Position numbers and translations under genes: made by a program
In this document: in pieces, positions 35,200-43,288 of the stretch
How positions within the stretch are numbered: the first letter of the stretch is position 1
Layout of the letters: each line of letters starts with the position of its first letter
From: Akkermansiaceae bacterium
GTDB taxonomy: Bacteria; Verrucomicrobiota; Verrucomicrobiia; Verrucomicrobiales; Akkermansiaceae
Assembly: GCA_030725745.1 (NCBI GenBank)
Contig: JANRFH010000053.1
Location: forward strand, 1 to 57,746
Direction: 5' to 3'
DNA: 57,746 nt
Notes under the pieces: generated by a model
Databases searched by the model: none
Told to the model about the DNA's origin: nothing
What the model saw: only the letters and a program-made list of their open reading frames with translations

Positions 35200-36630
35200 A
35201 TGAAAACCAACACTTCATGTTTGCTCACCCTAGGCCTCGCTGCCTGCGCACTATTGAGTTCACCCGCCATCGCACAGGTGGTTCCTGCTCCTGCGGCGGA
35301 CAAAAGCACCGGCCGAGCGGCGTGGCTGGACGAGGCGAAATACGGCATGTTCATCCACTGGGGCGTCTATTCTACTTTGGCCAACGGCGAGTGGGTGATG
35401 AACCGAACCAAGATCCCGGTGGCGGAGTATGAGGAGATGGCGGCGAAGTTTAACCCGACGAAATTCGATGCGGATGCTTGGGTGGCGGTGGCGAAAAACG
35501 CGGGGATGAAATACATCACGATCACCAGCAAGCACCACGATGGGTTCGCGATGTTCGACTCGGAGGTGAGTGACTACAACGTCGTCGATTACACGCCATT
35601 TAAGCGCGATGTGATTCAGGAACTGAAAGAGGCTTGCGACAAAGCGGGGATCAAATTCGGTCTCTACTATTCGCAGACACAGGATTGGAACTTTCCGGGT
35701 GGAGCGGGAAGCAAATGGGATGAGGCGCAAAAAGGAGATTTCCAAAATTACATCGATAAGAAGGGGCTTCCACAATTGAAGGAGATCCTGACCAAGTATC
35801 AGCCAAGCCATATTTGGTTCGATACTCCTCATGCCATGACGCCTGAGTTAGGTCACCAGTTCGAGGGCGTGGTGCGCGACATCAATCCCGATACGATCAT
35901 CAACAGCCGCTTGATGTATCATGGCAATCAGGTCGAGGGTCTGAAGCCGGAGCAGCTCGAAGGGCTCAAGGAAATGGGCGTCGATTTCCTCTCCTACCGC
36001 GACCGCACGATCCCGCCGCATAGCCCGTGGGAATACTGGGAAACCTGCATGACCTTGAATGGTGCATGGGGCTACAATGAGAAAGACAACAACTGGAAAT
36101 CACCGAAAGCGGTTGTCATGCAATTGGTCGAAGTCGTCAGCAAAGGCGGCGCGTTTCTGCTCAATGTCGGCCCCACTGCCGAGGGTGTCATTCCTGCGCC
36201 GGCGATTGAAAATCTGGAAGCTGCCGGTGAGTGGCTCAAGGTGAATGGCGAGGCAATCTACGGTGCGCAGCCGACGATTTTCGAAGGGCAAGGCGACTTC
36301 GTTTCCATCAGTGCGGCTGAGCAAGAGGCTTTGGAAAAAGAAGCGCGCGCGACGGGGGCAGGAAAAGCCAAGAAAGGTCACAAGCAGAAGGATTACGCTT
36401 GGCTCGCGACGGGGCGGGAGGGAAAACTTTACCTGCATCTCTTCCAATGGCCAGACAAGCCGATGGTGCTGCATGGCTTCGATAAGGACAAGGTGACGGG
36501 GGCCTACTTCCTGGCAGATCCTGAAAAGAACCCTGTGAAATTCACTCAAGAGGGAGGAACGCTCACCATCGACCTGCCGACAGAGGCTCTCGATGCGGTG
36601 GATACTGTGCTCTGCGTGACTTTGGACTAG
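35200..36630 (+). CDS. Secreted GH29 alpha-L-fucosidase
   Basis: This 476-residue protein has a signal peptide (LTLGLAACALLSSPAIA). It is a classical GH29 enzyme that releases alpha-linked L-fucose with retention. AKYGMFIHWGVYSTLANGEW opens the barrel, SKHHDGFAMFDS carries the substrate-binding H112 and H113, YYSQTQDWNF follows, and D208 in HIWFDTP is the expected nucleophile. Segments such as GGAFLLNVGPTAEG and a C-terminal beta-sandwich are typical of the family. It is the best evidence that the locus acts on a fucose-containing glycan. It ends in a CTAG shared with the stop codon of the convergent gene, so it marks the 3' end of the gene cluster. Confidence 0.94.
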   Translation: MKTNTSCLLTLGLAACALLSSPAIAQVVPAPAADKSTGRAAWLDEAKYGMFIHWGVYSTLANGEWVMNRTKIPVAEYEEMAAKFNPTKFDADAWVAVAKNAGMKYITITSKHHDGFAMFDSEVSDYNVVDYTPFKRDVIQELKEACDKAGIKFGLYYSQTQDWNFPGGAGSKWDEAQKGDFQNYIDKKGLPQLKEILTKYQPSHIWFDTPHAMTPELGHQFEGVVRDINPDTIINSRLMYHGNQVEGLKPEQLEGLKEMGVDFLSYRDRTIPPHSPWEYWETCMTLNGAWGYNEKDNNWKSPKAVVMQLVEVVSKGGAFLLNVGPTAEGVIPAPAIENLEAAGEWLKVNGEAIYGAQPTIFEGQGDFVSISAAEQEALEKEARATGAGKAKKGHKQKDYAWLATGREGKLYLHLFQWPDKPMVLHGFDKDKVTGAYFLADPEKNPVKFTQEGGTLTIDLPTEALDAVDTVLCVTLD

Positions 36631-38951
36631 GGCTCTATACGGCGGATTAGTGCCAGCCAGTCTTCCTTGTCTGGGGCTGTTAGGGAATTTTCTTTGAGAG
36701 GCGAAGCCTTGCCGAGTTCGCCGGTGCGTGGGTTGAACCATGTGGTGGTGAAATTGCCGGAGGGCAGTTTGATGTCGGTGGAGCCGCCTTCCGCGAGATA
36801 AACGAGGTAGGGGCCACCGTCTTTGGCGAGGCAGTATTTTGAGTTGTCTCGGTTCTTGTTGCCGATGAGATCGTCGCGGCAGGTCATTTCCTGGAAAGGG
36901 ATTTTCTGATCACGGAAAAATTCCAAGGCGTAGCGTGCGTAGTCCCATGATTGGTCGCGCGAGCGCCAGTCTTGGGCGAGCAGGTCGTTTTCGGCGAGTT
37001 GGTAGCCGAAGTAATATTCCACTCCGGCGCCACCGGCCATGAGGTTGCCCCAGAGAGTGGCTTTTCGTATGTCGTGGATGGTGTGTTTCGTTTGGGTTTT
37101 TCCCGGGTAATTCGGATCAGGAGGGACACCAGTGTTCGCGGGGCCTTGCTCATCGTTTGCGACGACCCACGCGTGTCCGGACTTTGCGGATGCTTCGCGC
37201 CATTTGGCGGTGAGCTTGTGAACCTGGCTCCACTCGTTCTGAAGGGAAAGTCCGTCGAGCGTGTCTTCACCGACCAGCGGGTTGTATTGTTTGTCCTGTT
37301 GGTTCGGGTAGGTGTGGAGAACGACGGGATGCTTGTAGGGATCGGTGGATCGGATGTATTCGGCCATGTCCTTGATCTCGGCGGTGGTTTGGGTGCTTTC
37401 CTCGCTAATATTCCAGTTCAGTGCAAGGGCGTGGCCGAAGCGGGCGATGAGTTCGCGACAGTAGAGTTTGCGTTCGGGTCCGAGTTTTCCGCCATCCAGG
37501 GAGGAGGGGACGTTTCCACCGCCATCTTTCTGGCCTTGGCGGTTGTCATCGATCTCGGTTTCCTGGAGTTTGAAATGGAGGTAGAGGCCTTTGGTGGTAG
37601 CGTGGTCGAAGACGATTCCCCATTGGTCTAATTTACTACAATCGTAGTGGAACTTGTCCTCGGCATCGGCGAAAGGCCATACGTTGTCGCCGTCTCCGCC
37701 GACGTTGTAGGGGATGAAGGAGAAGGCGTTCATGCCTTTGCTGGAGAGGTAGTTGAGTGCGCCGATGAGGCCTTTGCCCTTGTCGCCTTTCCATGAGGGA
37801 TCGCCATTTTTCCAATCACGAACATGAGGTGACCATGTTTTGACGGGAGCCTTCGACTTGCGCGTGGAGGTGTTGTCGAAGTCCGCGTAGGCGAGCAGAG
37901 TTTCGGGTGCGTCGGCTCCGGCTTTGAGGAAATAAGATTGGTCACCTTGGAACTGGAGGTGGTGCTTGCCGACGTAGGCGAGCCGACCGCGCGAGCGGAA
38001 GTCGGGTGCGGATGTGTCGCTTTGGGTAATGGTGAAATTGCCGGTTATCCCATCGAAAGGGGCGATGGGTTCGCCACCTTCGGGAGTGAATGCGGCGTCT
38101 TCACCGCTGCGGAAGGAGATGCCGTATTCCCATTCCCCGGTTTCGTCCGGGGAGAAGTGGACGCGCCATTTCGTGCCGGATGTGGCGGAGGTTTCGGAGG
38201 CGTTGCCATCGGCAGCGAAGTATCCTGGGACGGTGTATTCTAGTTCGCGGGACTCGTGGGTGAAGGTGACCCACATGGAGCGGTCGGTGAAAGGGTTTGG
38301 CGCGTTGTCGAGTTCGTGGGCGTAGGGGCCGTCGAGCGTTAGTGTGAGCTTGTGCCATTGTTTTGTCTCGCCGGTGATCGTGACAGTGGCGTCGCCATCT
38401 GCTTGGCGGGGTTGCTGGAGGGGAAGGCCGGTGGGTTTTGGGGCGGTCGGTATGGAATCATGGTTGGCCACGGCTTTCACGGTTGCTGCATCTGCTGGGG
38501 CGAAGGTGAGGCCTGCCCAGCGTGCGCGGGAGAATTCCTTGCCATCTGCTGAGGCGATAGTGGACGAGACCTCGATGACGTCGCCGGCTTCCAGGTCGAT
38601 GTTTTTGAAGACGGCGTGGTATTTTTCCCCTTCCTCGAAGGTGTCTTTGGAAAGAGGGCAGGTGTGATCGCCTATTTTGCTGCCGTTGATTGAGAGCGTG
38701 TAGGTTGAGCTGCCGTCGTTTTCACCCACGGCTTCGAGGGTGATGTGGTATTTCCCGGTGGGGAAAGGGGAGGCGGTAGAGATCTTGGCGGTCTTGTTTT
38801 TCGCCGGATCGATTGCGAGCCATTTGCCCTTGTCGAGGTAGTAGCTGGTGCCTTTGGTCTCGAAGGATGTGGCGGGAAGTTCTAGGGGCGTGGCTTCGGC
38901 AGCATATACGGAAGCGAAGCAAACCACTAGGGTTAGGAGAAATCTGTGCAT
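36627..38951 (-). CDS. Secreted DUF5060-type glycoside hydrolase-like protein
   Basis: This 774-residue protein has a signal peptide ([20 protein letters not shown]). Residues about 25-170 form a galactose-binding-like sandwich ([35 protein letters not shown]). A DUF5060 domain follows (about 215-320, [42 protein letters not shown]), then a (beta/alpha)8 barrel, with a short collagen-binding-like end ([15 protein letters not shown]). A likely acid/base pair lies at E517/E518 in [10 protein letters not shown], the N-x-x-E pattern of clan A-like glycosidases. It is transcribed toward the GH29 gene and the stop codons overlap. It is probably an additional enzyme for the same glycan, with its own promoter in the gap before rpmJ. 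Confidence 0.7.
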   Translation of the reverse strand: MHRFLLTLVVCFASVYAAEATPLELPATSFETKGTSYYLDKGKWLAIDPAKNKTAKISTASPFPTGKYHITLEAVGENDGSSTYTLSINGSKIGDHTCPLSKDTFEEGEKYHAVFKNIDLEAGDVIEVSSTIASADGKEFSRARWAGLTFAPADAATVKAVANHDSIPTAPKPTGLPLQQPRQADGDATVTITGETKQWHKLTLTLDGPYAHELDNAPNPFTDRSMWVTFTHESRELEYTVPGYFAADGNASETSATSGTKWRVHFSPDETGEWEYGISFRSGEDAAFTPEGGEPIAPFDGITGNFTITQSDTSAPDFRSRGRLAYVGKHHLQFQGDQSYFLKAGADAPETLLAYADFDNTSTRKSKAPVKTWSPHVRDWKNGDPSWKGDKGKGLIGALNYLSSKGMNAFSFIPYNVGGDGDNVWPFADAEDKFHYDCSKLDQWGIVFDHATTKGLYLHFKLQETEIDDNRQGQKDGGGNVPSSLDGGKLGPERKLYCRELIARFGHALALNWNISEESTQTTAEIKDMAEYIRSTDPYKHPVVLHTYPNQQDKQYNPLVGEDTLDGLSLQNEWSQVHKLTAKWREASAKSGHAWVVANDEQGPANTGVPPDPNYPGKTQTKHTIHDIRKATLWGNLMAGGAGVEYYFGYQLAENDLLAQDWRSRDQSWDYARYALEFFRDQKIPFQEMTCRDDLIGNKNRDNSKYCLAKDGGPYLVYLAEGGSTDIKLPSGNFTTTWFNPRTGELGKASPLKENSLTAPDKEDWLALIRRIEP

Positions 38952-39089
38952 GTTGAAGGTGGGTTTTATTGGGGATTCAATCCAATGGATACGAATCTCA
39001 TGTCAGATCCCTTACGGTGGAAAGTGGAATCATTGCGTGAAAAGAGCGCCCGAGGGGCGATTTTTTTGAAAATCCCGCGAAAAAGCGTC

Positions 39090-39117
39090 TTTACAAATCC
39101 TGTCAGATGCCTAATTT
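39090..39117 (+). promoter_or_regulatory. Possible rpmJ promoter
   Basis: TTTACA (39090-39095) and TAATTT (39112-39117) with a 16-bp spacer, 51 bp before the rpmJ start. It resembles sigma70 elements only moderately. Confidence 0.35.
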
Positions 39118-39167
39118 CCGCGCCCCGCCACCTCGTTGGTAGCGGTAAATTCCAACCGATTTCTGCC

Positions 39168-39332
39168 ATGAGAGTACTTTCTTCACTTGCCTCCGCCAAA
39201 CGCCGCCACGCCGACTGCCAAGTCGTCAGCCGCAAGGGCACGAACTATGTGATCTGCAAAACAAATCCTAAGTTCAAGGCTCGCCAAGGTGCGACCAAAG
39301 GCACACGCCTCTCCAAGAAGGGCGTTAAATAA
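39168..39332 (+). CDS. rpmJ: Large-subunit ribosomal protein bL36
   Basis: This 54-residue protein begins [20 protein letters not shown] and contains [15 protein letters not shown], which is diagnostic of bL36. The four zinc-binding cysteines of the C+ form are not all present (only two cysteines, in DCQVV and VICKT), so it is the zinc-independent C- (YkgO-like) type. The basic C-terminal tail [12 protein letters not shown] is longer than in most bL36. It stands alone between the glycan locus and unrelated genes, with a strong terminator 40 bp downstream. Longer readings starting at 38946 are not credible. Confidence 0.93.
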   Translation: MRVLSSLASAKRRHADCQVVSRKGTNYVICKTNPKFKARQGATKGTRLSKKGVK

Positions 39333-39371
39333 TTTCCAACGCTGTTTTTCATAGTTTCAGCAGGTTACTGG

Positions 39372-39398
39372 GGGCGATCCGTATAGGATCGCCCTTTT
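39372..39398 (+). terminator. Rho-independent terminator after rpmJ
   Basis: GGGCGATCC (39372-39380), loop GTATA and GGATCGCCC (39386-39394) form a perfect 9-bp stem followed by TTTT. It also insulates the convergent DUF4105 gene that ends at 39409. Confidence 0.9.
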
Positions 39399-39408
39399 GC
39401 CGTTTTTA

Positions 39409-40410
39409 CTAAAAGGCTGGAGTCCCGCTGCGGACGCGTTCTGAAAAGCCGTCTTTATTGGGGTGCGCGCTGACCTTGGGATTGATGAGTGCGCGTTTCT
39501 GGAGTTCGGGGAAAGGGAGTCCGGCGGTTTTGAGCATGCTGCGCTCGTAGAGGAGTTCATCGAGTTTTCCGTTGATGATGACGCGCCAGTCCCATGGGAA
39601 TCCGCCGCTCATCTGGGAGCGGACGGCGGTGGTGCAGTTCGAGCTGATGACGTTGTAGAAACGTGGTTTCTCGCTGATGTCGTTCATGCTGGCGACGAAC
39701 TCCAAGAAGCGCGCGCGTGCCTGCTCCGGGGTGGCGATGGTGCGGTAGAGGTAAACTTGCTCTCCTTCGCGGAAATTTGTCCTCACGCGGATGGCATCGG
39801 ATTCGTCGCAGGCGATGTATGAAAGTTCATAGCGGCGGTAGATGCCGGCGAGTAGGGAGTAGGCTTCTCCCTCCTCAAGCTTCGCCTCAATGGTGAAGGC
39901 GCAATGGCCTTGCTCACCGAAATCGAAGCTAAAAATGGGATGGCCGGCGAAGGGCGAACTCCAGCGGGTCATGAAGAAATCCATGCCTTGGAGATGGCCG
40001 AGGTCGAAGGTGCGCGTTGACCATTCTGGTAGGGGTGTGCCGTCTTCTGCGTAATCGAAGGAGCGGTAGTTGTGGATGGTGATGATGTCCCCGGAAACTT
40101 CTGAGTGGGGGACTTTTTCAAAGGAGATTTTCCAATCGCGCTCGTGGCTGGGGCGGATCAGGCACCATCCTGCGATGGGGATCAGAAGGTGTAGGGAAAT
40201 AGCGAACCGCCTCTGTTTTCCATGCGGTATGTAAATGGAATTTATGACCAATGCAGCGAACCAGACGATGGCTGCGACGGGATTAAAAAATCCATCGCGA
40301 GCAAAAGGCCCAGCAAACCAGATGAAGCCGAAGACCCAGATAGCGAGCAGGTATTTCGAGGCAAAAACGAGGGCAATCGCACAGCGTCGTCTGGTCTTGG
40401 CGGAGATCAT
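39409..40410 (-). CDS. DUF4105-family membrane protein
   Basis: This 333-residue protein has three N-terminal transmembrane helices (about 12-33, 42-61 and 68-86) followed by a periplasmic domain of the DUF4105 (Lnb N-terminal-like) type. Typical marks are FDLGHLQGMDFFMTRW, AFTIEAKLEEGEAYSLLAGIYRRYELSYI and the cysteine motif VISSNCTTAVR, whose Cys resembles a papain-like or transacylase nucleophile. Members are often near membrane and lipoprotein genes, but their reaction is not settled. Its start overlaps the stop of the upstream membrane protein gene by 4 bp, so the two are co-translated. Confidence 0.82.
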   Translation of the reverse strand: MISAKTRRRCAIALVFASKYLLAIWVFGFIWFAGPFARDGFFNPVAAIVWFAALVINSIYIPHGKQRRFAISLHLLIPIAGWCLIRPSHERDWKISFEKVPHSEVSGDIITIHNYRSFDYAEDGTPLPEWSTRTFDLGHLQGMDFFMTRWSSPFAGHPIFSFDFGEQGHCAFTIEAKLEEGEAYSLLAGIYRRYELSYIACDESDAIRVRTNFREGEQVYLYRTIATPEQARARFLEFVASMNDISEKPRFYNVISSNCTTAVRSQMSGGFPWDWRVIINGKLDELLYERSMLKTAGLPFPELQKRALINPKVSAHPNKDGFSERVRSGTPAF

Positions 40411-40934
40411 TTAAGCGCGATGCTATGGGCTTGCTGGTTATCCTTGCGGATTGCCATCCAGCGGAGAAATGCATCGTAAAGAGCGCTCGTCCCCTCGGTC
40501 AGCCACCAGTAGGCTCCCAGTGGCACGGAGAGAAAAAGAGTGAAATTTTTCAGAACGAGCCACACGGAGGGCATGGTTGAGGTGGTGACGGCAGCGATGA
40601 AAATCTGATAGAAACAATAGCTCAAAAGTAAGGCGCTGGTGAAGACGACGGGTATCGCGGTGAGTAGCGGCCATTGTGTCAGTCTGCAAAATATCCGCCC
40701 TAAGCCTGCTGCGGGGGTGAATATTCCCCAGCCAATCACCGAGCAGACGAGGCCTATACCTAGCAATCCTGCGGGATAGGTGAGTGGGCTACCGAGTCCT
40801 TCGTTGAAACATATCGCGAAGACGAGAAGCAGAAAATAGCCAACCGTCCAGATTACGCAGCCGATCACTATTGCGAGGCATACTGCCAGGAAATGCCGGG
40901 CGGCGAAGGCGATGATGGCTACTGCAGTTCTCAT
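40407..40934 (-). CDS. Small integral membrane protein of unknown function
   Basis: This 175-residue protein has about four transmembrane helices: near 12-43 (FLAVCLAIVIGCVIWTVGYFLLLVF), 53-70, 92-113 and 130-147. A soluble C-terminal tail ends in WMAIRKDNQQAHSIALK. No family is recognised. The ATGA overlap with the DUF4105 gene and the 18-bp gap from the preceding redoxin-like gene suggest a three-gene operon on this strand. Its partner in the membrane is probably the DUF4105 protein. Confidence 0.72.
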   Translation of the reverse strand: MRTAVAIIAFAARHFLAVCLAIVIGCVIWTVGYFLLLVFAICFNEGLGSPLTYPAGLLGIGLVCSVIGWGIFTPAAGLGRIFCRLTQWPLLTAIPVVFTSALLLSYCFYQIFIAAVTTSTMPSVWLVLKNFTLFLSVPLGAYWWLTEGTSALYDAFLRWMAIRKDNQQAHSIALK

Positions 40935-40952
40935 CGTTACATCGCTGGACGA

Positions 40953-42026
40953 TTATTCAGCATTCCCGGTGAGCAGGGCATCGACAGTGAGATCCACAAA
41001 GGTTCCGGGTAGGCCAGTGTATTCAATCACTCCCTTGGCATCAATCACCATGACTGCTGGGCGCGAGACGATGCGGTAGGCACCTGCTAGTTCGTTTTTG
41101 GGGTCGGCGATGTTGTTCCATTTGATCGAGTCATCGCCTTGGAGTTCCTCGATACGAGTTGCGGATTCCGGGGTGATACCGATTACAGCAACTGGCTTGC
41201 CGATGTTTTTCTGTGTCAGTCGATTGGTGAGTTCGATGATCCTATCTGTATCTGGATTCTGTGCGTCCCAGAAAAGGAGGACGACGATTTTTCCGCGGAA
41301 ATCCGAGAGTTTCAGGATGCGTCCGGCGACATCCGTGCCGGTGAATTCCGGAGCGGAGCGGCCTTTGATGAGGTGCTGGATGATGTAGAGCTGTTCAGCG
41401 GCAACATCCGCCACGGTGGTATCGCCGACTTTCAGCTCGGATGCCTGGATGATCGCTTTCCTGAGAAAAGTGAGACGCTTCTTCATGAGCTCCGGCTCGT
41501 CACCGAGGCGGGAGAGGGCGAGGGCTGCGCCAAGGGCGGCGATGCCCTGGGTGCCTTCGCTTGGGTGTTCGGCGGCGATTTTTTCGAGGATGGAAAGTGC
41601 CTGAGGATCTTCGATACCGGAGAGGGCGATGATAATAGGCTCAATACCGGGCTTGCCGAGGTGGTAGGCAATGAATGCCTGAATGATGCGTTTCCGCTCC
41701 TCGGTGAAGGCGGGAGTCATGTTGCCATTGGCATCTGGCGCGGTGAGGTTCTGAGTGAGTTCTAGGAAAAATGCGGCGTATGGGATGGCCCAGTCTGCCT
41801 GTAGGGTTGGCGCGATGGTTCGGAAAAGCTCGTTGGCGGTCGCGGTGGGATTGGGGCGGCTGGCTTGGAGAGCGTTTCTTTCCTCCGGAGTGGTCGCGAG
41901 TTTGTATTTTAGTGACCAAGTTTCCGTATGCAGCTCGTAGCCACGCTGGATTCGCTGCGCCTCCTCTGGTGTAGCGTAAGCGAGGGGCGCGATGGAAAGG
42001 AGGAGGATGGTGATGATGCGGTGCAT
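40953..42026 (-). CDS. Exported thioredoxin-fold protein lacking cysteines
   Basis: This 357-residue protein has a signal peptide (MHRIITILLLSIAPLAYA) and an alpha-helical N-terminal half (about 20-220) with short repeats. A TlpA/AhpC-TSA-like thioredoxin domain follows (about 222-350): GRSAPEFTGTDVAGRILKLSDFRGKIVVLLFW is a typical start, and P323 in VSRPAVMVID is the cis-proline. The redox motif is replaced: W-C-x-x-C would fall where WDAQNP (253-258) stands, and the whole protein contains no cysteine. It therefore cannot act as a thiol oxidoreductase and is more likely a structural or binding protein. It is the first gene of the DUF4105 operon. Confidence 0.78.
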   Translation of the reverse strand: MHRIITILLLSIAPLAYATPEEAQRIQRGYELHTETWSLKYKLATTPEERNALQASRPNPTATANELFRTIAPTLQADWAIPYAAFFLELTQNLTAPDANGNMTPAFTEERKRIIQAFIAYHLGKPGIEPIIIALSGIEDPQALSILEKIAAEHPSEGTQGIAALGAALALSRLGDEPELMKKRLTFLRKAIIQASELKVGDTTVADVAAEQLYIIQHLIKGRSAPEFTGTDVAGRILKLSDFRGKIVVLLFWDAQNPDTDRIIELTNRLTQKNIGKPVAVIGITPESATRIEELQGDDSIKWNNIADPKNELAGAYRIVSRPAVMVIDAKGVIEYTGLPGTFVDLTVDALLTGNAE

Positions 42027-42114
42027 GGACTTTGAAGTGGCGGGGAATGCCCGCTACGAGGAGGAGTATCGGGTTTTCCGAGAAATCATCAAGGGCGGGA
42101 ATCAATGCCGCTAA

Positions 42115-42150
42115 AAAGAAAAACCCCGCACCGGAAGCCGGGGCGGGGTC
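42115..42150 (-). terminator. Rho-independent terminator of the carbonic anhydrase gene
   Basis: Read on the minus strand, ACCCCGC pairs with GCGGGGT across a GC-rich loop that can pair further (CCGG with CCGG), followed by TTTTCTTTTT. The stem core is 42124-42129 with 42143-42148. Confidence 0.8.
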
Positions 42151-42177
42151 GTTGTTGTGTTTCCTTTATAGAGAAAA

Positions 42178-42879
42178 TTACTCTTCAATGAGGGTCACTT
42201 TACCATCCTGAAGGGAGTAAAGGGCGCCGACGATTTTGATTTTGCCTTCCTTTTCGAGGTTTGCGAGGACTTCGCTCCGCTCGCGGATGTTGGCGACGGT
42301 GATGCGGACGTTTTTGTCGATCACGGCATCTACGAATTCCTTGTTCTTGGAGTTTTTCTGGTCGTCCTCGAAGCCTTCGACTGCATCGACTGCGGGTTCG
42401 ATTTCATCGAGGAGGGCAGTGAGGTTGCCGAGTTCTACGTGGTCGCAAGCGCCTTTCACAGCACCGCAGGCCTCGTGGCCGAGAACCATGACGAGCTTCG
42501 CGCCAGCTGCTGCTGTGGCGAACTCCATGGAGCCGAGCTGGGAGACGTCTTCGATGTTTCCGGCAACGCGACCGACGAAGATGTCGCCGATGCCTTCGTC
42601 GAAGACTTGCTCGACCGGGACGCGTGAATCGACGCAGGAAAGAATGTAGGCCTTCGGGTTTTGGCCTTCAGCACCCATAGCGATACGGGCGGCGAGGTTT
42701 GGATCGGCGATTTTACCGGCAACGTAGCGGGCGTTTCCATCCATGAGATCCTTGAGGACTGCATCCGGGGTCATCGCTTGTTGCTCCTCGGCGGATGGTT
42801 GGAGGTTTTCGGCATGAAGCGGCAGGCACATAGCTGGTGCGAGTGCGATGCACGCGAGGAACGAATTGAATGGTGTCAT
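42178..42879 (-). CDS. Exported beta-class carbonic anhydrase
   Basis: This 233-residue protein has a signal peptide (FLACIALAPAMCLPLHA), so it acts in the periplasm or outside, interconverting CO2 and bicarbonate. The zinc site is complete: C82 in the CVDSRV motif, with D84 and R86 as the catalytic dyad, and H135 and C138 in VLGHEACGAVKGA. FVGRVAGN and LDGNARY-type blocks are present. Many beta enzymes are cytoplasmic; exported ones occur in several Gram-negative groups. The gene stands alone, with a terminator just downstream and a palindrome upstream of its start. Confidence 0.93.
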   Translation of the reverse strand: MTPFNSFLACIALAPAMCLPLHAENLQPSAEEQQAMTPDAVLKDLMDGNARYVAGKIADPNLAARIAMGAEGQNPKAYILSCVDSRVPVEQVFDEGIGDIFVGRVAGNIEDVSQLGSMEFATAAAGAKLVMVLGHEACGAVKGACDHVELGNLTALLDEIEPAVDAVEGFEDDQKNSKNKEFVDAVIDKNVRITVANIRERSEVLANLEKEGKIKIVGALYSLQDGKVTLIEE

Positions 42880-42903
42880 TTGTTTGGTTTCAGGTTGATT
42901 GTG

Positions 42904-42922
42904 CAGTCCATCAATTGGACTG
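42904..42922 (-). promoter_or_regulatory. Palindrome upstream of the carbonic anhydrase gene
   Basis: CAGTCCA and TGGACTG form perfect 7-bp inverted arms around TCAAT, 25 bp before the start codon. It could be a regulator-binding site or a structure in the 5' leader. It is unrelated to the 20-bp palindrome. Confidence 0.35.
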
Positions 42923-43040
42923 ATGTGAAAAATGTAGCACGAAATATGTTTCGCGTATTGCTTTTCGCTAAAAATCAGATTTTATTTTTAGATGGGCTGT
43001 TGGCTGAATACAATTCGCAGCCTCGCGTCGTAGGGTGGTG

Positions 43041-43274
43041 ATGAGTTTTTCCTTGAAAGTGATACCGCTACTTATAATTGGCAGCTTCTGCGCATCCTGC
43101 ACATCTTCGCCATTGCCGGAGAGTTCTAGGGGCGGCGGGCGGTCGGGAAGTGGAAGCGCAGATCTACGCCTGCCGTCGCAATGGGGAAGCCGCCCAGCGG
43201 AAAAATCGAGATGGTGGAATGGCTCGGAGACGCGCTATCCGAATTCTGGATACTATTCTAGCGACGGGCGATGA
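43041..43274 (+). CDS. Small predicted lipoprotein or secreted peptide
   Basis: This 77-residue reading begins MSFSLKVIPLLIIGSFCASC. The hydrophobic segment ends in a lipobox-like cysteine (F-C-A-S-C), followed by a Ser/Gly/Arg- and Trp-rich tail (SSRGGGRSGSGSADLRLPSQW, ending SGYYSSDGR). No family is recognised. It lies alone between the carbonic anhydrase promoter region and the 3' end of plsX. The signal sequence is the only support for it being real; GTG-type alternative starts exist 6 bp upstream. Confidence 0.5.
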   Translation: MSFSLKVIPLLIIGSFCASCTSSPLPESSRGGGRSGSGSADLRLPSQWGSRPAEKSRWWNGSETRYPNSGYYSSDGR

Positions 43275-43288
43275 CATGCCCGTGAGGC

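Noticed and set aside
18564-36630. Classical Bacteroidetes-type polysaccharide utilisation locus with SusC/SusD
   Set aside because: No TonB-dependent receptor plug or SusD-like protein is present; the locus is enzyme-only.
39047-39067. Short hairpin CGCCC-GAG-GGGCG followed by seven T upstream of rpmJ
   Set aside because: It lies upstream of the better promoter candidate and no + strand gene precedes it; a 5-bp stem could arise by chance, so I do not call it a terminator or attenuator.
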